Assembly (NCBI RefSeq): GCF_003987065.1 | Contig: NZ_PIPY01000008.1 | Span: forward strand, 1 to 64,000 | Direction: 5' to 3' | DNA from: Pseudidiomarina insulisalsae | GTDB lineage: Bacteria; Pseudomonadota; Gammaproteobacteria; Enterobacterales; Alteromonadaceae | Length of the DNA stretch: 64,000 nt | Part shown: positions 57,218 to 64,000 of the stretch, piece after piece | How positions within the stretch are numbered: position 1 is the first letter of the stretch | Layout: the number at the start of each line of letters is the position of its first letter | Program-made: the position numbers and the translations under genes | Notes under the pieces: model-generated | Told to the model about the DNA's origin: nothing | Databases searched by the model: none | What the model saw: the letters and a program-made list of their open reading frames with translations, nothing else

Positions 57218-59359
57218 GTGAATCCAATAACTAAACAATTTCAATACGGCCGTCATACAGTGACACTCGAAACCGGTGCGATGGCGCGCCAAGCCTCTGG
57301 CGCTGTATTAGCAAGCATGGATGACACTACTGTACTGGTTACCGTGGTGGCAAAGAAAGAAGCAAAAGAAGGTCAGGATTTCTTCCCCTTAACAGTAAAC
57401 TATCAGGAGCGTACCTACGCTGCTGGTAAAATCCCGGGTGGTTTCTTCAAGCGCGAAGGTCGTCCTTCAGAGAATGAAACCTTAACCTCGCGTCTGATCG
57501 ACCGTCCTATCCGTCCACTGTTTCCTGAAGGTTTCAAAAACGAAGTTCAGGTCATTGCGACAGTCGTATCGGTGAACCCTCAGGTAAACCCTGATATCGT
57601 GGCTCTGATTGGTGCTTCTGCGGCACTTAGCATTGCTGGTGTGCCTTTCGCAGGTCCAATTGGTGCGGCGCGTGTCGGTGTACTGAATGATGAGTACATT
57701 CTAAATCCGACCACTGATGAAATTGCTGAGTCGAAACTAGACCTGGTGGTTGCTGGTACTGAGAAAGCCGTACTGATGGTTGAGTCAGAAGCACAACTGC
57801 TGTCTGAAGATGCGATGTTAGGCGCGGTGGTTTACGGTCATGAGCAGATGCAGACCGTGATTGAAAATATCAACGCATTTGTCGCTGAAGCTGGTAAGCC
57901 GAAGTGGGACTGGGAAGCTCCGGCAACGAACGAAGCGCTGAAAGATAAAATTAAAGCGCTGGCGGAAGACGGCTTGGGCGATGCGTATCGCATTACTGAA
58001 AAAGCTTCACGTTACGAGCAAGTCCGTAAGCTGCGTGACGAAGTTATTGAAAAACTGACTGCTGAAGACGAGTCACTGGACGCGAAAGAAATTGGTGACT
58101 TGTTCCACGAATTAGAAAGTGACATCGTTCGTAGCCGTATTATTGCTGGTGAAAAACGTATCGATGGTCGTGACCCGGATATGGTTCGTCCACTGCACAT
58201 TGCTACTGGTATGTTGCCACGCGTTCACGGTTCTGCGGTATTTACCCGTGGTGAGACGCAAGCATTGGTTGTAGCGACCCTGGGTACTGAGCGTGACGCA
58301 CAGATGATTGATGATCTGATTGGTTCAAGCAACAATCGCTTCATGCTGCATTATAACTTCCCTCCGTACTGTGTCGGTGAAACCGGTATGGTAGGTTCGC
58401 CGAAGCGTCGTGAAATTGGTCACGGTCGTCTGGCCAAACGTGGCGTACAGGCAGTTATGCCGTCTCAGGAAGAATTCCCGTACACCATCCGCGTGGTTTC
58501 TGAGATCACTGAATCAAATGGTTCAAGCTCAATGGCGTCGGTCTGTGGTACTTCACTGGCGCTGATGGACGCGGGTGTACCGATTAAAGCTTCGGTAGCT
58601 GGTATCGCCATGGGTCTGGTGAAAGAGGGTGACAAGTTTGTCGTACTATCGGACATTCTGGGTGATGAAGATCACTTAGGCGACATGGACTTTAAAGTTG
58701 CTGGTAGTAAAGAAGGCGTGACCGCACTGCAAATGGACATCAAAATTGATGGCATTACCCGTGAAATCATGGAGCAGGCGCTGGAACAAGCCAAAGCAGC
58801 ACGTTTGCACATTCTGAATGTGATGGACGACGCTATTTCAGGTGCACGTGAAGAATTGTCTGATTTCGCGCCGCGTTATCACACAATGAAGATCAACCCT
58901 GACAAGATCCGTGACGTTATCGGTAAAGGTGGCGCGGTTATCCGTGAGTTGACCGAAAGCACCAACACCAACATTGAAATTAATGACGACGGTACAGTAC
59001 GTATTGCGGCCACCGACCAAGCCTCAGCGCAGGCAGCGATTGACCGCATTGAAGAATTGACCGCAGATGTTGAAGTGGGTCGTACCTATCAGGGTAAAGT
59101 AGCGCGTATCGTAGACTTCGGTGCTTTCGTGACTATCCTGCCAGGTAAAGATGGTCTGGTTCACATTTCACAGATCGCTGAAGAACGCGTGAACGATGTC
59201 AACGAATATCTGAAAGTTGGTGACGTTGTTCCGGTCAAGGTACTTGAAATCGACCGTCAGGGTCGCGTACGTCTGAGCATGAAAGAAGCCGCTGAAAAGC
59301 CGGCCCAAGCTGAGCAAAACGACGCAAACGAAGAGAAAGGTGCAGACGAAGCCGAATAA
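57218..59359 (+). CDS. pnp: Polyribonucleotide nucleotidyltransferase (PNPase)
   Basis: 3'-5' phosphorolytic exoribonuclease of the degradosome. 713 residues. Two RNase PH domains (the first about 10-145, the second about 310-545, with [13 protein letters not shown] and the [15 protein letters not shown] active site), joined by a helical domain, then KH ([17 protein letters not shown]) and S1 ([13 protein letters not shown]). The start is GTG 57218 with AAGGA 7 bases upstream. An acidic tail follows S1. A long leader hairpin lies before it. Confidence 0.98.
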   Translation: MNPITKQFQYGRHTVTLETGAMARQASGAVLASMDDTTVLVTVVAKKEAKEGQDFFPLTVNYQERTYAAGKIPGGFFKREGRPSENETLTSRLIDRPIRPLFPEGFKNEVQVIATVVSVNPQVNPDIVALIGASAALSIAGVPFAGPIGAARVGVLNDEYILNPTTDEIAESKLDLVVAGTEKAVLMVESEAQLLSEDAMLGAVVYGHEQMQTVIENINAFVAEAGKPKWDWEAPATNEALKDKIKALAEDGLGDAYRITEKASRYEQVRKLRDEVIEKLTAEDESLDAKEIGDLFHELESDIVRSRIIAGEKRIDGRDPDMVRPLHIATGMLPRVHGSAVFTRGETQALVVATLGTERDAQMIDDLIGSSNNRFMLHYNFPPYCVGETGMVGSPKRREIGHGRLAKRGVQAVMPSQEEFPYTIRVVSEITESNGSSSMASVCGTSLALMDAGVPIKASVAGIAMGLVKEGDKFVVLSDILGDEDHLGDMDFKVAGSKEGVTALQMDIKIDGITREIMEQALEQAKAARLHILNVMDDAISGAREELSDFAPRYHTMKINPDKIRDVIGKGGAVIRELTESTNTNIEINDDGTVRIAATDQASAQAAIDRIEELTADVEVGRTYQGKVARIVDFGAFVTILPGKDGLVHISQIAEERVNDVNEYLKVGDVVPVKVLEIDRQGRVRLSMKEAAEKPAQAEQNDANEEKGADEAE

Positions 59360-59391
59360 GACGGCGACGTTTTTCTTTACAATTCTCTACC

Positions 59392-59420
59392 AAAAGGGGC
59401 TTCGGCCCCTTTTCTTTTTT
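59392..59420 (+). terminator. Terminator after pnp
   Basis: AAAAGGGGC (59392-59400), UUCG tetraloop, GCCCCTTTT (59405-59413), then CTTTTTT. A strong terminator; nlpI begins 16 bases later. Confidence 0.94.
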
Positions 59421-59435
59421 GTCGCAAGGTAGGTT

Positions 59436-60365
59436 ATGATGAACCTTTCGAAATTGCGATTAGGATGCCTTATGAGCTATTGGAAAGTGGCCACTTTGCT
59501 GCTGGGGTGGGCAGTACTTGCAGGATGCAGTGCAACCTCAGCTACGGCTGAGAATAGCCTTAATAACCTGTTGATTGCGACGCCGCAGGTGGCGGACGAT
59601 CATTATCAGCTGGAACTGGCGAAATTAAACGAAATTATCAGTGCTGATAATGAGAATTTAGATGCCGAGATGATGGGCGAGCTGCTCTATCGGCGCGGTA
59701 TGTTGTATGACGCTGTTGGCCTGGTGACGCTTTCGCGAATTGATTTCAACCGCGCGCTGGAATACCAGCCACGCCTTGCCGATGCCTATAATTATCTGGG
59801 GATTCATTATTCGCAGGTGGGGCAATATGAGATGGCCTATGAGGCGCTGGACGCGGCCATAGAGCTTGAGCCGGAACATCCGTACGCTTATCTGAACAGG
59901 GGCGTCGCGGCCTATTACGATAATCGTTTCGACCTTGCTTATGACGATCTTGATTATTTCTTTCAGCGCAACCCTAATGACCCCTACCGGGCGTTGTGGC
60001 GTTTCTTTGCTGCCGTTGAGCAGGACCGTAGCGCAGCCGCACATGAGCTTGCCGAGGCGATGATTTTAAGCGACAACGAAGCATGGGCATGGAACCTGGT
60101 CAAATTGTTCGTTAACGGCATCGCTGAGCAGGACTTTCTTAGCAACTACGCCACCTTAAACATGAGCGAACATGAGACACTGGCCGAACGGCTGTGTGAA
60201 GTTTATTTTTACCTAGGCAAGTACCATCAGTTGCAGGGGAACTGGCAAAGCGCGGCGGTCTATTTTAAGTTGGCGCTCGCCACCAACGTGCATGTGTTTT
60301 TGGAGTACCGTTATGCCGGCGTTGAAATGGAATGGAGCCAGTATAAAGCGCAACAGGAAGACTAA
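59436..60365 (+). CDS. nlpI: Lipoprotein NlpI
   Basis: Outer membrane TPR lipoprotein; in E. coli it adapts murein endopeptidases such as MepS to the Prc protease. 309 residues. Lipobox LAGC with Cys31. TPR units occur at about 80-180 (ADAYNYLGIHYSQVGQYEMAYEALDAA and HPYAYLNRGVAAYYDNRFDLAYDDL), with a helical C-terminus. It follows pnp as in E. coli. Its last 53 bases are overlapped by the next gene, a secreted metalloprotease-like protein. Confidence 0.93.
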   Translation: MMNLSKLRLGCLMSYWKVATLLLGWAVLAGCSATSATAENSLNNLLIATPQVADDHYQLELAKLNEIISADNENLDAEMMGELLYRRGMLYDAVGLVTLSRIDFNRALEYQPRLADAYNYLGIHYSQVGQYEMAYEALDAAIELEPEHPYAYLNRGVAAYYDNRFDLAYDDLDYFFQRNPNDPYRALWRFFAAVEQDRSAAAHELAEAMILSDNEAWAWNLVKLFVNGIAEQDFLSNYATLNMSEHETLAERLCEVYFYLGKYHQLQGNWQSAAVYFKLALATNVHVFLEYRYAGVEMEWSQYKAQQED

Positions 60366-61224
60366 GTCGCTACGCGTACTTAATCTGGCGCTGCTGACGC
60401 TTGGCTTGAGCCACGGTGTCGCACAGGCGCAGCCGATCGTCTGGAAAGCTTGGCAGTACCAGCAGGAATTACCACGGGCAATGGCATTGATGCACGGGGC
60501 AAGTTGCCCGGGCGCCGCACCGGCCGAGGTAACTCAGGTCTGGTTGCCGGTGCAGGAGGCGAAGCCGGTACTCGAAATGTTTGAACAATGGCACCGGCAT
60601 CCGCTGGCGGAACTGCTCTCTTGCTTTGCAGTGCGTTGGGTGGAAAATCCCGACGCACTCGACTGCCAGAGCTTTGGTGAACGCCGGCATCAGCGGTGTC
60701 AGTTGCCTCTGCTACCGGCCGAAGCCGGCCAGCGTCATATTGTCATTCGCGACGTGGCAACCGCAAGCGCAAGCCCCCGGCAAATGGTGATTGCCAGCGA
60801 TACCCGTATGGATGTTTTTGCCCACGAGGTGGCGCACTGGCTGGGCTTTGTCGATGAATATCCAATGTCGGCAAGTCTCGCACAGCATTACTGTCGTGGC
60901 AGCTATGACCATCCTTCCCTGAACGTGGTACTGACCGACTCAGTGCAGATGTCTGCGGCAGAGTTAAAACAGTTGTGGCAGCGCTTGCCCTGGCGGCAGG
61001 CGGTGGGCGACTGGCGTCTGCTCGGCGAGCTTCAGGAAAGTGGTATGTGGCGTTTAGGCTCGCCAACGGGAACGGCAGTGGGGCTGTATGCCAGCCGCAC
61101 CTGTGCGGCGCTGGACGATGTTTACAGCTGGAAGCCTGTGGCCCGTATGACCGCAATGGAATACCACGACGTCAATTACTGGCCCGAGGTTTATCTGCAG
61201 ATTGCGGACGGCTTAGACCGCTAA
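60313..61224 (+). CDS. Secreted metzincin-like zinc metalloprotease-like protein (unrecognised family)
   Basis: 303 residues that I do not recognise as a named family. A long basic n-region precedes a hydrophobic signal (about 19-39, ending VAQA/QP), so it is exported. The metal site HEVAHWLGFVDEY at 171-183 fits HExxHxxGxxD, the extended metzincin pattern with Asp as third ligand, and a Met-containing ARMTAMEYHD follows as a possible Met-turn. Six or more Cys in the mature part suggest disulfides. The ATG at 60313 has GGAG 7 bases upstream and lies inside nlpI, so translation is probably coupled. The overlap suggests a partnership with the lipoprotein NlpI. The end overlaps the MAPEG gene by 12 bases. 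Confidence 0.6.
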   Translation: MPALKWNGASIKRNRKTKSLRVLNLALLTLGLSHGVAQAQPIVWKAWQYQQELPRAMALMHGASCPGAAPAEVTQVWLPVQEAKPVLEMFEQWHRHPLAELLSCFAVRWVENPDALDCQSFGERRHQRCQLPLLPAEAGQRHIVIRDVATASASPRQMVIASDTRMDVFAHEVAHWLGFVDEYPMSASLAQHYCRGSYDHPSLNVVLTDSVQMSAAELKQLWQRLPWRQAVGDWRLLGELQESGMWRLGSPTGTAVGLYASRTCAALDDVYSWKPVARMTAMEYHDVNYWPEVYLQIADGLDR

Positions 61225-61605
61225 CGCAGTCTGGGCAATCATAATGACCGGACACAGCAAGGCGAAAAACCAGACTAAACTGCGTAATTTGTCCCAATTA
61301 ATAATATAGAAAATATGGTACAGCGCCCGAAAGCCGATAAAACTGACAGCCAGCCACTGGTTAAAGAGAGTGACCTTGTCGGTCGCAATCACCAGTAACA
61401 CGGCTGCAGCAAACAGCGGGAAGGCCTCATAGGCGTTATAGTGACCGGCGACGGCACGAGCGCCGGCGCCGCTAAGGCGTTGCTGTTGCGCGCGCGGGTG
61501 GCGATTATCATAGCCGCTGTCGCGGTTCTGAAAATAGACCACCGGCGCTTTTGCGGCAATCGGTAATAAACCGGCAATGAGCAAGCACCAAATCAGTAGG
61601 CTCAC
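61213..61605 (-). CDS. MAPEG family membrane protein
   Basis: 130 residues with four membrane helices (about 3-20, 60-76, 82-98, 108-128). The [16 protein letters not shown] and [13 protein letters not shown] segments are typical of the bacterial MAPEG family, relatives of eukaryotic glutathione-linked enzymes. The enzymatic role of the bacterial members is unclear. The start is GTG 61605 in a GTGA overlap with the lipA stop, so it is co-translated with lipA, an unexpected pairing. Confidence 0.8.
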   Translation of the reverse strand: MSLLIWCLLIAGLLPIAAKAPVVYFQNRDSGYDNRHPRAQQQRLSGAGARAVAGHYNAYEAFPLFAAAVLLVIATDKVTLFNQWLAVSFIGFRALYHIFYIINWDKLRSLVWFFALLCPVIMIAQTALAV

Positions 61606-62567
61606 TTGACCTCTTTACCTGCCGCTTGCAGGTCCGCGTGATAAGACGAGCGTACTAATGGACCACTGGCGATATGGGTAAAGCCCATTTTTTCGCCTTC
61701 TTCGCGGAACATTTCGAACTCATCCGGAGTGACGTAACGGGTGACCGGCAAGTGATGACGGCTGGGCTGCAAATATTGGCCAATGGTTAACATGTCAACG
61801 TCATGGGCGCGCAGGTCGCGCATCACTTCCAGGATCTCTTCGTTGGTCTCACCTAAGCCGACCATCAGGCCTGACTTGGTGCGAATGTCTGAACGCGCTT
61901 CTTTATAACGCTTGAGCAAATCGAGCGACCACTGATAGTTAGCCCCAGGGCGCGCCGCTTTGTACATGCGTGGTACGGTCTCAAGATTATGATTAAACAC
62001 GTCCGGTGCTTCGGCCGAGAGAATATCCAGCGCGACGTCCATGCGGCCACGGAAGTCCGGTACCAGTACCTCAACCTGAATGCCCGGGCTATGGGCACGA
62101 ATTTCACGGATACAGTCGGCGAAATGCTGCGCGCCACCGTCACGTAAGTCGTCACGGTCAACCGAGGTCACCACCACATACTTCACCTTCATATCGCGGA
62201 TAGTGGCGCCCAATTTCACCGCTTCTTCCGGATCTGGTGGTAACGGACGGCCATGGGCAACGTCACAGAACGGGCAGCGGCGGGTACAGATAGCGCCCAG
62301 AATCATAAAGGTCGCGGTGCCGTGATTGAAGCATTCCGGCAGGTTAGGGCAAGAGGCTTCTTCGCAGACCGAGTGCAGGCCGTGCTTACGCATGGCTTGT
62401 TTAATTTCATCGATACGCTGCGTCGACGCAGGTAGTTTTACCTTTAGCCACTCGGGCTTGCGCAGCATCTGGTCGCGCTCAGTTGGGACCACTTTTACCG
62501 GAATTAATGCCATTTTGTCGGCATCGCGTAGCTTGACGCCCGGTTCAACTCTAACTGGCTTGGACAT
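61602..62567 (-). CDS. lipA: Lipoyl synthase LipA
   Basis: Radical SAM enzyme that inserts two sulfurs into octanoyl chains on lipoyl domains. 321 residues. The auxiliary cluster motif [13 protein letters not shown] and the radical SAM motif CTRRCPFC are both intact, and the C-terminal RSSYHA contains the Ser ligand. Downstream of lipB, which overlaps its start by 17 bases. Confidence 0.97.
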   Translation of the reverse strand: MSKPVRVEPGVKLRDADKMALIPVKVVPTERDQMLRKPEWLKVKLPASTQRIDEIKQAMRKHGLHSVCEEASCPNLPECFNHGTATFMILGAICTRRCPFCDVAHGRPLPPDPEEAVKLGATIRDMKVKYVVVTSVDRDDLRDGGAQHFADCIREIRAHSPGIQVEVLVPDFRGRMDVALDILSAEAPDVFNHNLETVPRMYKAARPGANYQWSLDLLKRYKEARSDIRTKSGLMVGLGETNEEILEVMRDLRAHDVDMLTIGQYLQPSRHHLPVTRYVTPDEFEMFREEGEKMGFTHIASGPLVRSSYHADLQAAGKEVK

Positions 62568-63216
62568 AAGCGTTGTCGAATCCTGTTTGTTGGTGAATGT
62601 TGTTATAACTCAGTCGCCCGGCAAAGAGCTCAGTGACGCGTTCAGCTGCCGCGGCTACCGTGGCAGGGCCACCTAACTCGTTGGTTTGTACCATTTGCAT
62701 GCCCGCATAACCACAGGGGTTGATACGCAAAAATGGACTGAGATCCATATTAACATTGAGTGCCAGGCCATGAAATGAGCAGCCACGCCGGATCCTTAGA
62801 CCTAAGGAGCATAACTTAGCGCCATCGACGTATACGCCCGGTGCATCAGGGCGGGCTGCGGCGGTGATCCCGTGGTCCGCCATTAAGGCTACGATAGTTT
62901 CCTCAATATGGGTCACCAGTTGACGCACGCCTATCTTTAAACGGCGCAGGTCGAGCAGAAAATAAACCACTAATTGGCCGGGCCCATGGTAGGTGACCTG
63001 GCCGCCACGATCGACCTTCACTACCGGAATATCTCCGGGCGCGAGAATATGCTCGGCTTTACCAGCCTGCCCCTGGGTGAATACCGGCTCATGTTCCAAT
63101 ACCCACAGCTCGTCGGCAGTTTCGGCGTCACGCGAGTCGGTAAACTTCTGCATGGCTTGCCAAACCGGCTCGTAGGGTTGCCGGCCCAGTTGGCGAATAA
63201 TCAGATCAGAGGACAT
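62551..63216 (-). CDS. lipB: Octanoyltransferase LipB
   Basis: Transfers octanoyl from acyl carrier protein to lipoyl domains, before LipA. 221 residues. The thioester Cys in [14 protein letters not shown] and Lys in [10 protein letters not shown] form the catalytic pair. [16 protein letters not shown] is present. I choose ATG 63216; a TTG five codons earlier is possible. It overlaps ybeD by 11 bases and lipA by 17. Confidence 0.95.
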   Translation of the reverse strand: MSSDLIIRQLGRQPYEPVWQAMQKFTDSRDAETADELWVLEHEPVFTQGQAGKAEHILAPGDIPVVKVDRGGQVTYHGPGQLVVYFLLDLRRLKIGVRQLVTHIEETIVALMADHGITAAARPDAPGVYVDGAKLCSLGLRIRRGCSFHGLALNVNMDLSPFLRINPCGYAGMQMVQTNELGGPATVAAAAERVTELFAGRLSYNNIHQQTGFDNAYVQAS

Positions 63217-63472
63217 AGCGAACGTCTTCAATAGCTGCTAACGCCTTATAAAGCGTTTCAATATGCGTCTGACTATGCACACGGATCTGAATCGATACCG
63301 AGTGATAGTTACCTTTACTACTTGGTTTTACGGTAGGGCTATAATCGCCCGGCGCATGTTCTTGCGCGACCGCAACTACCGCGTCAGGAAGTTCTGGTTT
63401 GGCAAGTCCCATGACCTTGAAGGTAAACTGACATGGAAACTCAACCAGTTCATCAAAACGGGTTTTTTGCAT
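63206..63472 (-). CDS. ybeD: DUF493 family protein YbeD
   Basis: 88 residues of the YbeD/DUF493 family, a small ACT-like fold of unclear function found beside lip[14 protein letters not shown] and [23 protein letters not shown] are typical. It starts 19 bases after the transaminase gene stop. Confidence 0.93.
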   Translation of the reverse strand: MQKTRFDELVEFPCQFTFKVMGLAKPELPDAVVAVAQEHAPGDYSPTVKPSSKGNYHSVSIQIRVHSQTHIETLYKALAAIEDVRYVL

Positions 63473-63491
63473 TTCTTACTCCTAAGCACTT

Positions 63492-64000
63492 TTATGACGA
63501 GCAGTGCTTGCGCTTACTTTCGTGGAAAGCCTGTACCAGTTGTTCGGTGATCTTTCCGCATTGACCCTGGCCAATCATTATATCATCAATTTGCCCGATC
63601 GGCTGCACTTCACGACTTGAGCTGGTCAGGAAAAGCTCATCAAGTTGCGTCAGCTCACTAACGCGGAAGGGTTGTTCATAAACGGGCAGGCCAAGCTGGC
63701 GCGCCAATTCAATCACCCACATGCGGGTGATGCCGGGCAAAATCAAGTGGTCAGTGGGCGCGGTATATAGCGCGCCGTCCTTCACTGCGAAATAATTACT
63801 TGAAGCACCCTCGGTGATATGGTCGCCACGGAACAGCAGCGGCTCCATTGCGCCCTGTGCCTGGGCATGTTGCTTCAACATGATATTGCCAAGCAGGCTA
63901 ATGCTCTTAATGTCACAACGTAACCAGCGAATGTCTTCACAAAGAGTGACCTTTGCCGGGGTAGGCACGCCCCAGTGCACCGCTAAAGGCGAGACACTGG
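63492..64000 (-). CDS. D-amino-acid transaminase (class IV), 3' part
   Basis: Partial: the N-terminus lies beyond the right edge, and the frame is open to base 64000. About 169 residues are visible. The catalytic PLP Lys is in CDIKSISLLGN, the cofactor/loop segment in TEGASSNYF, and LILPGITR and the TSSSREVQPI motif agree with D-alanine/D-amino-acid aminotransferases (Dat) rather than IlvE. Such a gene between dacA and ybeD-lipB is common in related bacteria. It would make D-glutamate or D-alanine for the cell wall. Confidence 0.85.
   Translation of the reverse strand, partial: SVSPLAVHWGVPTPAKVTLCEDIRWLRCDIKSISLLGNIMLKQHAQAQGAMEPLLFRGDHITEGASSNYFAVKDGALYTAPTDHLILPGITRMWVIELARQLGLPVYEQPFRVSELTQLDELFLTSSSREVQPIGQIDDIMIGQGQCGKITEQLVQAFHESKRKHCSS

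Overview
This is a stretch of core chromosome from a marine-type gammaproteobacterium, most likely in the Alteromonadales and probably the Idiomarinaceae. I infer this from gene order, protein character and the tRNA-Leu(GAG) - initiator tRNA - rimP - nusA - infB - rbfA - truB - rpsO - pnp block. No database search was possible, so the family-level placement is an inference. Most of the window is housekeeping sequence with short intergenic gaps, many 4-base start/stop overlaps and a noticeable number of TTG and GTG starts.

Layout, left to right. (1) 1-5314: lon with a heat-shock-type promoter, hupB with a palindromic promoter, a tRNA-Asp 7 bases after hupB, and ppiD, ending at a bidirectional terminator. 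(2) 5324-12367, minus strand: a MoxR/Bat operon (moxR, DUF58, DUF4381, batA, a batB-TPR fusion, batD). (3) 12453-15971: fadI-fadJ for fatty-acid beta-oxidation, behind a FadR-like operator. (4) 16032-24904: a tiny membrane protein, then minus-strand genes for a GGDEF/EAL c-di-GMP enzyme, an M16 peptidase, BamE, RecN (SOS box) and NadK. (5) 24934-35450: a heat-shock region with grpE, dnaK and dnaJ, each controlled by clear sigma-32-type promoters or co-transcribed. Between grpE and dnaK sits an accessory cassette: a TonB-dependent receptor, a sulfotransferase-fold protein and a tryptophan-halogenase-family flavoenzyme. An M48 lipoprotein peptidase follows dnaJ.

(6) 35451-35844: a repeat-rich spacer with a nested palindromic element and AT-rich tandem repeats. 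(7) 35845-42914: a dicarboxylate symporter, dapB, carA-carB (with a probable leader attenuator) and greA. (8) 42929-43854: two phage-like regulators, a Ner-type HTH protein and a CI-type repressor. They are divergent around a short set of 11-bp-phased repeats and inserted at the greA/yhbY junction. (9) 43851-50257: yhbY, rlmE, ftsH, folP, glmM, tpiA, secG. (10) 50269-59413: leuU- and metY-type tRNAs, then the nusA-infB operon through pnp, with a 33-bp nearly perfect hairpin in the pnp leader. (11) 59436-64000: nlpI overlapped by a secreted metzincin-like protein, then on the minus strand a MAPEG protein, lipA, lipB, ybeD and the 3' part of a D-amino-acid transaminase.

The strongest candidates for something new are the receptor-sulfotransferase-halogenase cassette that splits grpE from dnaK, the orphan Ner/CI switch, the metalloprotease overlapping nlpI, and the long pnp-leader hairpin built from a repeat seen elsewhere in the window.
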